Shown in pieces: positions 1 to 8,777 of a stretch of 64,000 nucleotides of DNA (positions are counted from its first letter, which is position 1; each line of letters starts with the position of its first letter). The position numbers were made by a program, and so were the translations under genes. The notes under the pieces are model-generated. The model was not told the origin of the DNA. It saw nothing but the letters and a program-made list of their open reading frames with translations, and did no database searches. Origin of the DNA: Flavobacterium sp. ALD4 (GTDB lineage: Bacteria > Bacteroidota > Bacteroidia > Flavobacteriales > Flavobacteriaceae); NCBI RefSeq assembly GCF_002836475.1, contig NZ_PJBJ01000022.1:477663-541662 (forward strand), read 5' to 3'.

Positions 1-993
1 TTTTCAGCACGATACTTATTGTCGCTTGTTAACGATGTTCTTCAAATCAATAAAATAGAAGAAAATAGAATTATACTAGAAAGTTTAACGTTCAATCTGT
101 CGGATGAAATTAATCTGATTAAGAATTCATTGTCATTCATTGCAAAAAGTCATAACAACCACATTAATGTTATTATCGACCCTACAATTCCAGAATATTT
201 AATCGGAGACAAACTAAGGTTTTCTCAAATTATAATAAACATGGTAAGTAATGCGTTGAAGTTTACCAATAATGGGGAAGTGAATATCAATGCAGAATTG
301 GTAAAAATCGAAAATAAAGCTCATTTTATTGAATTTAATATTCAGGATAACGGAGTGGGTATTGCAGCAGAAGATCAAGAAAAAATATTTGATAAATTTG
401 TTCAGATTGGGAGAAAAGAAATAGATTATCAAGGTACAGGTTTAGGTTTGTCTATTGTAAAACGGTTGTTAGAATTATTTGATAGCACTATTTCGCTAAA
501 GAGTAAAATAGGGGAAGGAACCACCTTCACTTTTACAATAGCATTTGATCACGATCCTATTAAAACTATTGAGCTCATAAATAAGATTCAGGTTGATTTG
601 ACCTCCAGTGAAATATTTACTGTACTAGTTGTGGATGACAACAAAATCAATCAGCTAATTACAAAAAAGACTATTGAAAAAAATAATTATAAATGCACGG
701 TGGTTGACTCGGGAATGGACGCTCTTGAACTACTTGAAACTGAAAAATTTGATATTATCCTGATGGATATAAATATGCCGTTGATGAATGGTTTTGAAAC
801 TACCAAACGAATACGTCAAAAAGGCATAATCACGCCTGTAATAGCATTAACTGCCTTTGACAAAGAGGAAATTACTGAAGAGGCCCTTTCTGCTGGAATT
901 AATGACATTATCATCAAGCCTTTTGAACCGATCTTATTATTTAAGACTATAAATCAGCTTTTGTATAAAACGGATGAGACTGTTATAGTTTAA
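1..993 (+). CDS. Hybrid sensor histidine kinase/response regulator, C-terminal part (5' truncated by window edge)
   Basis: The frame is open from base 1, so the N-terminus lies outside the window. The first visible residues (LVNDVLQINKIE) match the second helix of a HisKA dimerisation domain; the phospho-accepting His is off the edge. A HATPase_c domain follows, with N-box NMVSNALKF (about nt 238), G1 box DNGVGIA (about nt 346) and G2 box GTGLGLS (about nt 433). A receiver domain starts at VLVVDDNK (about nt 628), with the likely phospho-acceptor Asp in LMDINMP (nt 766-768) and the conserved Lys in IIKPFE. There is no HPt domain before the stop. It should autophosphorylate and pass phosphate to its own receiver; the signal sensed cannot be read here. 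Confidence 0.93.
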   Translation, partial: FSARYLLSLVNDVLQINKIEENRIILESLTFNLSDEINLIKNSLSFIAKSHNNHINVIIDPTIPEYLIGDKLRFSQIIINMVSNALKFTNNGEVNINAELVKIENKAHFIEFNIQDNGVGIAAEDQEKIFDKFVQIGRKEIDYQGTGLGLSIVKRLLELFDSTISLKSKIGEGTTFTFTIAFDHDPIKTIELINKIQVDLTSSEIFTVLVVDDNKINQLITKKTIEKNNYKCTVVDSGMDALELLETEKFDIILMDINMPLMNGFETTKRIRQKGIITPVIALTAFDKEEITEEALSAGINDIIIKPFEPILLFKTINQLLYKTDETVIV

Positions 994-1109
994 AAGTTAC
1001 TCTGCAAATATTTAAAAAAAAAGCAATCGCGAAATCATAACAAACTAATTTTAGCTTAAATGACTTTACGATCACTTTATAATTAAAAGAATTTCAAAGA
1101 AACCCTTCC

Positions 1110-1586
1110 TTATTTAATAGTAATAGTTTTTGCTGTTTTTTTCTTGCCACCTTCTTTTTTGGCAATATCAACATGCAGTATGCCGTCTTTGTAATTGGCA
1201 CTGATGTGGTTTTCATCGGTATAATCCGGAAGATTAAAAGATCTGGAAAAGGATTGATAACTAAACTCTTTTCGATAGTAATTCTCGTTATTTCTTGTCT
1301 CTTCTTTCTCTTCTTCTTTTTCTGAAGAAATAGTTAGCATTTTGTTGTCTAATTCAATGTTAAAATCTTCTTTTTTTAGACCGGGAGCCGCTAATTCGAT
1401 TTCAATTTTTTTGTCTGTCTCTTTTAAATTTACAGATGGCAAATTGGTTCCTAATGTAGCGAAATTTGGACCAGTCATTTCCATAAGATCTCTAGATAAA
1501 AAATCATCAAAAAATGTATTCATTGTTGGTGATAAACTAGTGCGCGTTAACGGAACAGATCCGTTTCTCTTTACTAATGCTTCCAT
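1110..1586 (-). CDS. Small heat shock protein, Hsp20/alpha-crystallin family
   Basis: ATP-independent holdase chaperone of 158 residues, a normal length for the family. An N-terminal segment of about 40 residues is followed by an alpha-crystallin domain starting near SVNLKETD. This includes the ELAAPGLKKEDF segment and the hallmark A-x-x-DGIL motif near the C-terminus (NYKDGILHVDIAKKE). The protein ends in a TITIK tail carrying the I-x-I motif used for oligomerisation. A charged Glu/Lys loop (KEEEKEE) sits mid-domain. The gene stands alone on the minus strand; no clear heat-shock operator was seen in the AT-rich upstream region. Confidence 0.95.
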   Translation of the reverse strand: MEALVKRNGSVPLTRTSLSPTMNTFFDDFLSRDLMEMTGPNFATLGTNLPSVNLKETDKKIEIELAAPGLKKEDFNIELDNKMLTISSEKEEEKEETRNNENYYRKEFSYQSFSRSFNLPDYTDENHISANYKDGILHVDIAKKEGGKKKTAKTITIK

Positions 1587-1702
1587 AATTGTTGTGTTTT
1601 AAATGATTATTAATTACTATTAAAATTAGATAATAAAATATAATTTATCAATTTACTTAATCATTATAACATTTAATTAACTAGTAAGCAAGTAGTTACG
1701 TA

Positions 1703-1740
1703 ATAAAAAAAATACCTTCCCCATGTTGGGAAAGGTATTT
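1703..1740 (-). terminator. Rho-independent terminator downstream of the RNA helicase gene
   Basis: AAATACCTT(C)CCC and GGG(A)AAGGTATTT form a stem around a short ATGTT-like loop. On the minus strand it is followed by a run of eight T. It lies just past the helicase stop codon at 1768. Confidence 0.8.
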
Positions 1741-1767
1741 CTTACTGTTAATTAATAAAAAAACTGG

Positions 1768-3027
1768 TTAGTACCAGCGTTTTTTATTTTGCTTTGAGGC
1801 GTCTGACTTTCTGGATTTATGAGCTCCGGCACTTCTATTTGAATTTTTTGGTTTTGTAGATCCACCGGATGCTGTTTCCGGACTTCCAGAGTGCCATGGA
1901 TAAGGATGGTCACTAACTATCTTCACATCAACTTTAATTAATTTCTGGATATCTTTCCAATACGCATGCTCATCTTTGCTACAAAAGGATATAGCGACAC
2001 CACCATTTCCGGCGCGTCCTGTTCTTCCTATTCTATGAACGTATGTTTCAGGAATATTTGGCAAATCAAAGTTAATAACGAAAGGCAATTGATCAATATC
2101 AATTCCACGTGCCGCAATATCAGTAGCCACTAAAACGCCAACTTCTTTATTCTTGAAAGCTTCTAACACACGTTGTCTCGCATTTTGAGATTTATCGCCA
2201 TGAATAGCCTCAGCTGCAATACCGTTTTTACGTAATGCTTTTACAACATTATCTGCGCCATGCTTCGTTCTTGAGAAAACTAAAACATCGGATAGATCTT
2301 GATTTTTAATTAAATGGTATAACAAGTTTCGTTTTTCTGTTTTTTCAACAAAATAGACATGTTGTTCTACATTTTCAGCTGTGGATGAAACAGGAGAAAC
2401 GGTTACTGTTTCGGGGTTTGTTAAAAACATCTCAGCCAGTTCGCGAATAGCAATTGGCATTGTTGCAGAGAAAAATAATGTTTGTCTATTTTTAGGAGTA
2501 AGCTTAACGATTTTTTTTACATCGTTTACAAATCCCATGTCAAGCATTTGATCTGCTTCATCAAGTACCAATGCGTGCAAATGATCTAAGTCAATAAAAC
2601 CTTGTTTGTGTAAATCAAGTAATCTTCCTGGAGTTGCGATTAAAATATCAACACCGTTTCTTAGAGCATCAACTTGTGGGTTTTGTGAAACACCTCCAAA
2701 AATGGTAAGTTGAGTCAGATTTGTGTATTTACCATAAGTGTCAAAACTTTGGCCAATTTGTACTGCAAGTTCCCGTGTTGGGGTAACCACTAACGCACGA
2801 ATTTGTTTGGCTTTCTTTGATGAGCCTACAATACGATGCAATTGGTGTATAATTGGGATAGCAAATGCTGCTGTTTTTCCAGTTCCGGTTTGTGCACAAC
2901 CAATTAAATCTTTTCCTGCTAATACTAGTGGAATAGATTGTTCTTGAATGGGAGTGGGGTTAGTATAGCCTAGTTCATATACGGCTCTTTGTATACTTTT
3001 TGAAAGTGATAAATCTTCGAATAACAT
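1768..3027 (-). CDS. DEAD-box ATP-dependent RNA helicase, RhlE-like
   Basis: 419 residues with all the usual motifs in order: Q motif (YTNPTPIQEQ), Walker A AQTGTGKT, PTRELA, TPGRLLD, DEAD in VLDEADQMLDMGF, SAT, the C-lobe ATDIAARGIDI and HRIGRTGRAG. A basic, Ser/Lys-rich tail follows the helicase core, as in RhlE-type proteins. It unwinds short RNA duplexes and probably acts in ribosome assembly or RNA decay. A TAnnTTTG minus-7 box is present on the minus strand at 3074-3081, about 45 nt upstream of the start; I see no clear minus-33 TTG. The gene is monocistronic with its own terminator. Confidence 0.95.
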   Translation of the reverse strand: MLFEDLSLSKSIQRAVYELGYTNPTPIQEQSIPLVLAGKDLIGCAQTGTGKTAAFAIPIIHQLHRIVGSSKKAKQIRALVVTPTRELAVQIGQSFDTYGKYTNLTQLTIFGGVSQNPQVDALRNGVDILIATPGRLLDLHKQGFIDLDHLHALVLDEADQMLDMGFVNDVKKIVKLTPKNRQTLFFSATMPIAIRELAEMFLTNPETVTVSPVSSTAENVEQHVYFVEKTEKRNLLYHLIKNQDLSDVLVFSRTKHGADNVVKALRKNGIAAEAIHGDKSQNARQRVLEAFKNKEVGVLVATDIAARGIDIDQLPFVINFDLPNIPETYVHRIGRTGRAGNGGVAISFCSKDEHAYWKDIQKLIKVDVKIVSDHPYPWHSGSPETASGGSTKPKNSNRSAGAHKSRKSDASKQNKKRWY

Positions 3028-3160
3028 ATTTTTGAAATTAAATATCCTGTATTAAGTACAAGGATAGTTTTTGCAAAGATAGTATTATTATTTTTGATGC
3101 TTATTTATTACTCGTTTTCATGTAGATTTACACTCGTTTTGAACGACCTTATGAGGTTAA

Positions 3161-4198
3161 TCAAATGTTGTTGTTATTGGCTTTTATAAAATCAGTCACC
3201 AAGTAACCAATTAGTTTACCTATCAAATGAGTATTTTTTTCTTCTCCTAATTCAGGTGCGCCTTCACATATATGTATATAGGCTGCATTTTTGTTTTTAC
3301 CAAAAAAAGAAATAAACTGCCTGAGTTGTTCTACTGAGAAACCACTCAATGTCATGGCGCTACTCGCAATATTTGGAATGGCATCTAAATCAATTTCAAT
3401 TCCGAAAAAATCAGTTTTTATAAATTCAAGGGCATTAACCATTTCTTGGTTAAAGTCTTTTTCCTTTCTGATAGCGAGGCTGTCATAAGTGTTGTATCGT
3501 ACTCGGTCCTCTGTTTTTTTGATCATGTCTAAAACACTTTTAGAGGTGTAGTTTTCGTGTAATCCAAAAATAAAATATTTTTTAAGAAAGCCTTCTTCGT
3601 AAGCGTATGAAAAACCATTTCCGCTGTGTCGTCCCTCCAGGATTCTAAAGTCAGAATGAGCGTCAAAATTGATTGCATTTACCGGTTTTCCTTTTGCAAG
3701 GGCAGTACCTTTTATATTACCGTAGGAATTATTGTGACCACCACCAATTATGATTGGAGTTTTACCAGATTTGATTATATTAAAAATAATATGAGAAACA
3801 TCTTTGTCAATCTTTTCAACTAATTGACTTAATTTGGAGCGGTCATCGATATCATGAAAATTTAAATGTTCCACTTCTTTCATTTCTTCAGAAACATTAA
3901 CTTGGCCTAGGACAATAAGTTGGCTCCCTTTACAAAAACGGTTATGCTGTATGTTGGCAATATTTTTAATAGCTGTGTCCCATGCCGAGGCTGCTCCCGG
4001 TCTCCCAAAATTGGCTCTTATGCCTATGTCTTCGGGGATACCTAATAGAACATACTTAGCTTCAGTGGTTTGTAGAAATGCAATGGGATCCTCTCCTTTT
4101 GGTATTGTAATCATTTTCTCGCCAAATTTTATTTCACCACTTCTATGGTTGGTAATTTTGGCAAGGTCATTTATTGTAAAAGGTATAAGCTTCTCCAT
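3161..4198 (-). CDS. hutG: Formimidoylglutamase-like protein, arginase/agmatinase family
   Basis: Ureohydrolase-fold enzyme with the binuclear manganese motifs GGGH (IIGGGHNNS), DAHSD (NFDAHSDFR) and D-x-D (EIDLDAI). The start is placed at the MEKLIPF codon at 4198, giving 345 residues; an in-frame ATG at 4222 would only add a poor MKKYYFFF extension. Formimidoylglutamase hydrolyses N-formimidoyl-glutamate to glutamate and formamide, the last step of one histidine-degradation route. The assignment to HutG rather than another ureohydrolase rests on the Bacteroidota-type sequence and on imidazolonepropionase being encoded about 1 kb away. The two hut genes are separated by an unrelated plus-strand gene. 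Confidence 0.78.
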   Translation of the reverse strand: MEKLIPFTINDLAKITNHRSGEIKFGEKMITIPKGEDPIAFLQTTEAKYVLLGIPEDIGIRANFGRPGAASAWDTAIKNIANIQHNRFCKGSQLIVLGQVNVSEEMKEVEHLNFHDIDDRSKLSQLVEKIDKDVSHIIFNIIKSGKTPIIIGGGHNNSYGNIKGTALAKGKPVNAINFDAHSDFRILEGRHSGNGFSYAYEEGFLKKYFIFGLHENYTSKSVLDMIKKTEDRVRYNTYDSLAIRKEKDFNQEMVNALEFIKTDFFGIEIDLDAIPNIASSAMTLSGFSVEQLRQFISFFGKNKNAAYIHICEGAPELGEEKNTHLIGKLIGYLVTDFIKANNNNI

Positions 4199-4300
4199 AA
4201 AAAAAAAATAATATTTTTTCAAAAATACTATAATTGTTGTAACTTACGTTAGTACTTCAATATATATTGTTAAATTTGAAAAAAAAATAAAATATTAAAG

Positions 4301-5185
4301 ATGGAAAATCAAAAAAGTAGTTCAAGTCTGAAGGCAGTTATCGCTGTATTAGCGGTTTTATTAGTGGGAAGCTTAATTTATATATTTAAGGTTACTTCTG
4401 ATGTGAAAACGGTGCAAACAGAATTGAAAAGTACGATGACTGATAAAGAACTAGTCATGAAAGATTTACAAGAATTAAAAACGACTTATGATGCAGCAAT
4501 TTCTGAAAATACTTCCATGTCTGATGAGTTGATTCAAGAAAGAGACAAAGTTGTTAGTTTAATGGCTGATTTAAATAAGTCTAAAGGGGATGTAGCTTCA
4601 ATGGCTAAATACAAAAAGCAATTTTTTGCACTTCAAAACAACATGAAAGCTTTAATGGCCGAAAATGAAGGTTTAAAAAAGGAAAACACAACCTTAACTA
4701 CACAACGTGATAGTACGGTAATTGTACTTGGAGTATCTAAAAAATACAATGAGGTTTTAGTTGGTCAAAATGAAGAATTAGCAAAAACGGTAGAAAAAGC
4801 TTCAAAATTAACTGTTTTGAATATGAAAGGTTCGGCATTTAAAGTAAGAAATTCAGGAAAGCAAATCGAAACGGACAAAGCTAGCAGAGCAGATATGCTT
4901 AAAGTTAGTTTTACAATTGCTGCAAATCAAGTTGCAAAGTCAGGAGATAAAACTTATTATGTTCAAGTTATTGACGGAAAGAATAATGTTTTAGGAGATA
5001 AAAAAGCGGTAAGTTTTGGTGATGATACACTGACGTATAGCTTCATGACTACTGTAAAATATGAAAATAAAACAGTTCAGGTTACAGAAAATTTACCTGG
5101 TAAAGATTTTGCAAAAGGAACTTACTATGTAAACGTTTTTGATAAAAATGAAATCGTTTCAAAAACTAGTTTTATTTTGAACTAA
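4301..5185 (+). CDS. Inner-membrane-anchored coiled-coil protein of unknown function
   Basis: 294 residues. An N-terminal transmembrane anchor (about residues 11-30, AVIAVLAVLLVGSLIYIF) is followed by a long heptad-rich coiled coil (about 35-175) and a beta-rich C-terminal domain (about 176-294). Related flavobacterial proteins are often labelled chromosome-partitioning ParA in databases, but there is no Walker A P-loop here, so that label is not supported. The protein is probably periplasm-facing. It is transcribed divergently from hutG and ends at a strong bidirectional terminator shared with hutI. Confidence 0.85.
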   Translation: MENQKSSSSLKAVIAVLAVLLVGSLIYIFKVTSDVKTVQTELKSTMTDKELVMKDLQELKTTYDAAISENTSMSDELIQERDKVVSLMADLNKSKGDVASMAKYKKQFFALQNNMKALMAENEGLKKENTTLTTQRDSTVIVLGVSKKYNEVLVGQNEELAKTVEKASKLTVLNMKGSAFKVRNSGKQIETDKASRADMLKVSFTIAANQVAKSGDKTYYVQVIDGKNNVLGDKKAVSFGDDTLTYSFMTTVKYENKTVQVTENLPGKDFAKGTYYVNVFDKNEIVSKTSFILN

Positions 5186-5204
5186 GTATAAACTTGCATT
5201 CAAT

Positions 5205-5238
5205 AAAAAAAGAGGAGCTTAATAGCTCCTCTTTTTTT
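5205..5238. terminator. Bidirectional Rho-independent terminator
   Basis: AAAAAAAGAGGAGCT, then a 4-nt loop, then AGCTCCTCTTTTTTT: a perfect stem with A and T tracts on both sides. It sits between the convergent coiled-coil gene and hutI and overlaps the hutI stop codon region. Confidence 0.92.
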
Positions 5239-6475
5239 ATGTAATAATTTTTCCTTCAAGAAATACGCTATCTATTAAGTTACTCCCAAAAGCATAAGGC
5301 AATTGGTAGTAGGAAGGGATTGGTTTCGTGATAATAAAGTTAGCTTTTTTACCAATAGTTATGCTTCCGTGGGTATCCGAAATTCCCATTGCATATGCTC
5401 CGTTGATGGTGGCGGCGTTAATGGCTTCCTCAGGAGTCATTTTCATTTTAATGCAGGCAGTTGCCACAACAAAATTCATATTTCCGGAGGGGGTGGAACC
5501 AGGGTTATAATCCGTAGCGAGTGCCAGTGGAAGACCAGCTGAAATCATTTCACGGGCCGGGGTATAAGGAATACTCAAAAAATAAGAGCAGGAAGGTAAG
5601 GCTACAGGCATCGTTTCTGTATTTTTTAATGCTTCGATATCTTCTGTTGTCATTACCTCAAGATGATCCACAGATAACGCCTTGTATTTTACCCCTGCTT
5701 GAATTCCACCGATGGAATTGAACTGGTTCACATGAATTTTTGGCTTTAGGCCAAAGTGTATTCCGGCTTTCATAATCTCTTCTGTTTCTTCAACAGTAAA
5801 ATAACCAGTCTCACAAAATACATCTATGAACTGCGCCAGATTATTTTTGGAGATTTCCGGAAGCATATTGTTAATTAGAATCGCTATATAGCCTTTTCGA
5901 TCTTCTTTGTATTCTAAGGGAATGGCATGGGCGCCTAAAAACGTGGCTTTTATCGATATGGGATAGTTTTGCGCTAGTTGTTTGATGACTCGAAGCATTT
6001 TTAATTCTCCGTCTATCGTTAACCCATAACCCGATTTGATTTCGACTGCTCCAGTTCCTAAGCGCATCACTTCTTCTAAACGTTCTTTCGATTGATTGTA
6101 GATTTCTTTTTCAGTTGCATCGTTCAGCTTTTTAGCTGAATTTAAGATTCCACCACCGCGATTGGCTATTTCCTCATAGCTGAGTCCGTTGATGCGATCC
6201 ACGAATTCCTGTTCGCGATTGCCTGCGTAAACAATATGGGTATGACTGTCGCACCATGAGGGCAATATCATTTTTCCTGTGGCGTCGATAGTTTGATCTG
6301 CTTTGTTTTTAGGTAAATTATTCATATGACCAAAATCAGCAATCAAATTGTCTTCTATAAACAAGTAGGCGTTTTTGATGGTCGGTAGTATAGCCATTGC
6401 AGCACCAGAAACTTTGGCAACTGCTGTTTCTCGTACTTGAAGTAATTCCTTTATATTTATGATTAATGTAGTCAA
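5237..6475 (-). CDS. hutI: Imidazolonepropionase
   Basis: 412 residues, the normal length for HutI. It is a metal-dependent amidohydrolase with the H-x-H metal motif in DSHTHIVYAG, further metal-ligand regions at FLGAHAIP and KIHVNQFN, and the catalytic Asp region LALATDYNPGS. It hydrolyses 4-imidazolone-5-propanoate to N-formimidoyl-glutamate, the substrate of the nearby HutG-like enzyme. It begins 13 nt after the stop of the upstream cyclotransferase gene on the same strand, so the two are probably cotranscribed. Confidence 0.95.
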   Translation of the reverse strand: MTTLIINIKELLQVRETAVAKVSGAAMAILPTIKNAYLFIEDNLIADFGHMNNLPKNKADQTIDATGKMILPSWCDSHTHIVYAGNREQEFVDRINGLSYEEIANRGGGILNSAKKLNDATEKEIYNQSKERLEEVMRLGTGAVEIKSGYGLTIDGELKMLRVIKQLAQNYPISIKATFLGAHAIPLEYKEDRKGYIAILINNMLPEISKNNLAQFIDVFCETGYFTVEETEEIMKAGIHFGLKPKIHVNQFNSIGGIQAGVKYKALSVDHLEVMTTEDIEALKNTETMPVALPSCSYFLSIPYTPAREMISAGLPLALATDYNPGSTPSGNMNFVVATACIKMKMTPEEAINAATINGAYAMGISDTHGSITIGKKANFIITKPIPSYYQLPYAFGSNLIDSVFLEGKIIT

Positions 6476-6488
6476 TGTTGTTTTTTAT

Positions 6489-7538
6489 TTATTCAGAAAC
6501 GGTGATTTCAAATGTTTTATCCCAGTTTTTACCGGTGACAAAAATAGTTCCAGTTTTTGGGTTGTACGCAATCCCATTCAAGACTTCGGCTGTTGTATTT
6601 TTGACCATTTTTCTAAGGCCAGAGAGGTCGATAATTCCTTCAACTGCCCCATTTTTCGGATTTACTACTGCGATTGCATCTTTTTGCCAAACATTTGCAT
6701 AGAATTTACCGTTAATATATTCTAATTCATTGATCGATTTTATTTTAGCTTTACCAGAGTAGACGTTTATATAATCCAGCATTTCTAGATTTTCAGGGTT
6801 TGTTGTCCAAATTTTTTCTGTTCCGTCAGATTGGTAAATATTTTTCCCATCATTAGTCATTCCCCATCCTTCAATATCTTTAGTAAAGGCAAAGGTTTTC
6901 TCTAATTTTAATGTATTAGCATCATAGATAAAGCCTGTTTTTTCTTGCCATGTTAATTGATACAATTTGTCATTCAGAAAAGTAATTCCTTCGCCAAAAT
7001 ATTTAGAATCAAGATTTACCTGCTTATAGATTTTTCCAGTTTTGTAATCGTATTTTCTGAAATAAGAAGCCCCTTTTTGCCCTGTACTTTCATAAAGAGT
7101 GTCTTTGTAAAACTCTAGACCTTCTGTAAATGAAAGCGTATCATGTGGGTGGATATTTACAATTTTATACTTCAATAATTTGGGTTGTACGCTTGATACT
7201 AGTTCTACTCTTGCGGTTGCTTCTGAATTTTCACCTTCGTAGAACACCAAGGCTTTTAGGTTTTGGTAACCCAGTTTTTGGTCTTTTAATTCAAAAGTAA
7301 GTTTTGCTAGACCATTTGTGACTCCAACCTTAGAATCATTTACATAGTATACGGTGCTATCTACATCTTTAGATTCTAAGTTCAAAATTTCTAAATTTAG
7401 TGCTTGCTCAGGGGTGTATTTTGCCGCAAATGTTGAAGTGTTGAAATTAAATATAGTATTTTCTCCTTTTTTTGTACCTCCACAATTAGAAATAGTCATT
7501 GCTAATAAAATGACTGATAGTACGTTATAATTTTTCAT
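6489..7538 (-). CDS. Glutaminyl-peptide cyclotransferase, bacterial beta-propeller type, predicted lipoprotein
   Basis: 349 residues. The N-terminus has a lipoprotein-type signal ending in ISNCGG. A short beta domain (about 25-120) is followed by a glutamine-cyclotransferase domain that starts near residue 125 at NIHPHDTLSFTEGLEF. Family-typical blocks are YESTGQKGAS, FGEGITFLNDKLYQLTWQE, EGWGMTNDG, NELEYINGKFYANVWQ and EVLNGIAYNP. This family converts N-terminal glutamine to pyroglutamate on exported peptides. It is upstream of hutI with a 13-nt gap; a link to histidine use is not implied by its chemistry. Confidence 0.9.
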   Translation of the reverse strand: MKNYNVLSVILLAMTISNCGGTKKGENTIFNFNTSTFAAKYTPEQALNLEILNLESKDVDSTVYYVNDSKVGVTNGLAKLTFELKDQKLGYQNLKALVFYEGENSEATARVELVSSVQPKLLKYKIVNIHPHDTLSFTEGLEFYKDTLYESTGQKGASYFRKYDYKTGKIYKQVNLDSKYFGEGITFLNDKLYQLTWQEKTGFIYDANTLKLEKTFAFTKDIEGWGMTNDGKNIYQSDGTEKIWTTNPENLEMLDYINVYSGKAKIKSINELEYINGKFYANVWQKDAIAVVNPKNGAVEGIIDLSGLRKMVKNTTAEVLNGIAYNPKTGTIFVTGKNWDKTFEITVSE

Positions 7539-7592
7539 AGTATGAATTTAGAATATACCAATATACAATGTTATTTTAACGGAGCAAAGCGC

Positions 7593-7622
7593 TTGCAAAA
7601 ATATAAAAAGATTGTATATTTG
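7593..7622 (+). promoter_or_regulatory. Bacteroidota sigma promoter for the SRP RNA
   Basis: Minus-33 TTG at 7593-7595 and a perfect TAnnTTTG minus-7 box (TATATTTG) at 7615-7622, separated by 19 nt. This places the transcription start a few bases downstream, at the 5' end of the SRP RNA. Confidence 0.8.
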
Positions 7623-7623
7623 C

Positions 7624-7722
7624 ACCGGCAAGTCCTACACGACCAGCTCCTGCAGACTCCCCCAGGATGGGAACATAGCAAGGGTACGTGGTTGAGCGGT
7701 GCGATGTAGGTCGCTTGCCATT
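7624..7722 (+). ncRNA. ffs: Signal recognition particle RNA, bacterial small type (4.5S-like)
   Basis: A hairpin of about 95 nt. Terminal arms GGCAAG (7627-7632) and CTTGCC (7714-7719) pair, as do CCTACA and TGTAGG just inside. The tip carries the SRP domain IV signature: an asymmetric loop with AGCAAGGGTA opposite CCCCCAGGA and a GGAA-type tetraloop (ATGGGAACAT). It is followed by a run of T (7721-7727) and preceded by a strong promoter. It binds Ffh to target nascent membrane and secreted proteins. Confidence 0.93.
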
Positions 7723-7783
7723 TTTTTAATCTGAATTCATTTCAGATTTTCAATATATTTTTAGAGAATTCAAAAAAAAGTAG

Positions 7784-7806
7784 TCTTCCTTCGGGAGGAT
7801 TTTTTT
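7784..7806 (+). terminator. UUCG-loop hairpin terminator
   Basis: TCTTCC, loop TTCG, then GGAGGA (one G-T pair), followed by a run of T. It lies about 60 nt past the SRP RNA and can act as a back-up terminator. Its T tract runs into the TATTTTTG (7806-7813) minus-7 box of the following SDR gene. Confidence 0.65.
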
Positions 7807-7834
7807 ATTTTTGGTCAAACCAATAAAAGCAACC

Positions 7835-8638
7835 ATGGGTAAAGTAGTTTTGATTACAGGAGGTTCGTCCGGAATAGGGAAGTCCATTGGAGAGTTTTTA
7901 CATCATAAAGGCTTTGTTGTTTATGGAACGAGCAGAAACCCGGAACGGGTACTCAACTCTATTTTTCCATTAGTCGCTTTAGATGTTCGTAATTCAGAAT
8001 CAATTCAAGCTGCTGTTACAAAAATAATCGCCAGTTCGGGTAGATTAGATATTGTTATTAATAATGCAGGTGTCGGAATCACAGGACCAATGGAAGAAAT
8101 ACCTTCAGAAGAGATAAAAAACAACTTTGAGACTAACTTCTTCGGGCCTATTGAAGTGATGAAGGCTGCGTTGCCACAAATGCGTGCACAAAAATCAGGT
8201 TTGATTATTAACGTTACTTCTATTGCTGGATATATGGGTTTGCCTTATCGCTCCATTTACTCTGCGTCTAAGGGAGCTTTAGAACTAATAACCGAGGCAC
8301 TACGTATGGAAGTGAAGTCCTTTGGAATTCACATCACGAATGTTGCTCCGGGTGATTTTGCCACGAATATTGCTTCAGGACGTTATCATGCACCAGTCAT
8401 AAAGGGCTCTGCTTATGAGGCTTCTTATGGGGAATCATTGCGGACGATGGATGAGCATGTTGATGGCGGTAGTAATCCAAATGAAATGGCAGAAGCAGTT
8501 TATAAAATTATTCAGACTAAAGAGCCGAATGTTCATTATAAAGTAGGGGCTTTTATGCAGCAATTTTCGATTGTATTGAAACGAATTCTTCCTGATAAAG
8601 TTTATGAAAAAATGCTCATGAACCATTATAAGTTGTAA
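7835..8638 (+). CDS. Short-chain dehydrogenase/reductase (classical SDR)
   Basis: 267 residues from the ATG at 7835. An upstream in-frame TTG at 7811 is unlikely because it overlaps the minus-7 box TATTTTTG (7806-7813). The Rossmann fold shows the cofactor motif TGGSSGIG near the N-terminus, NNAG, catalytic Ser in VTSIAGY and YSASK (Tyr and Lys of the catalytic tetrad). The SRNP segment after beta-2 suggests NADP preference. It oxidises or reduces an unidentified alcohol or carbonyl substrate. The C-terminal helical part resembles Bacteroidota SDRs acting on lipid-like substrates, but that is weak inference. Confidence 0.92.
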   Translation: MGKVVLITGGSSGIGKSIGEFLHHKGFVVYGTSRNPERVLNSIFPLVALDVRNSESIQAAVTKIIASSGRLDIVINNAGVGITGPMEEIPSEEIKNNFETNFFGPIEVMKAALPQMRAQKSGLIINVTSIAGYMGLPYRSIYSASKGALELITEALRMEVKSFGIHITNVAPGDFATNIASGRYHAPVIKGSAYEASYGESLRTMDEHVDGGSNPNEMAEAVYKIIQTKEPNVHYKVGAFMQQFSIVLKRILPDKVYEKMLMNHYKL

Positions 8639-8652
8639 TTTGCATCAAATTA

Positions 8653-8747
8653 GCGTGAGAGACTGAAGCGGAAATCCTTTTACTTTTTAGGAAAAGATTG
8701 TAGTGGAAAGCTCGACCCGAAGTTTTTACTAAGGGGCACACCCAAAA
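8653..8747 (+). repeat. Dispersed structured repeat, copy A
   Basis: Begins GCGTGAGAGACTGAAGCG and ends GGGGCACACCCAAAA. It contains the internal ATCCTTTT / AAAAGATT stem and the segment GTAGTGGAAAGCTCGACCCG. The end boxes are shared with three other copies in the window (33109, 52949 and 55719), although A is diverged in the 5' box. It fills the gap between the SDR and the aldolase genes. Confidence 0.7.
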
Positions 8748-8777
8748 TACAAACACACAATTTAACAAACATATATT

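Noticed and set aside
4301..5185. ParA-type partition protein
   Set aside because: No Walker A motif; it is a membrane-anchored coiled-coil protein.
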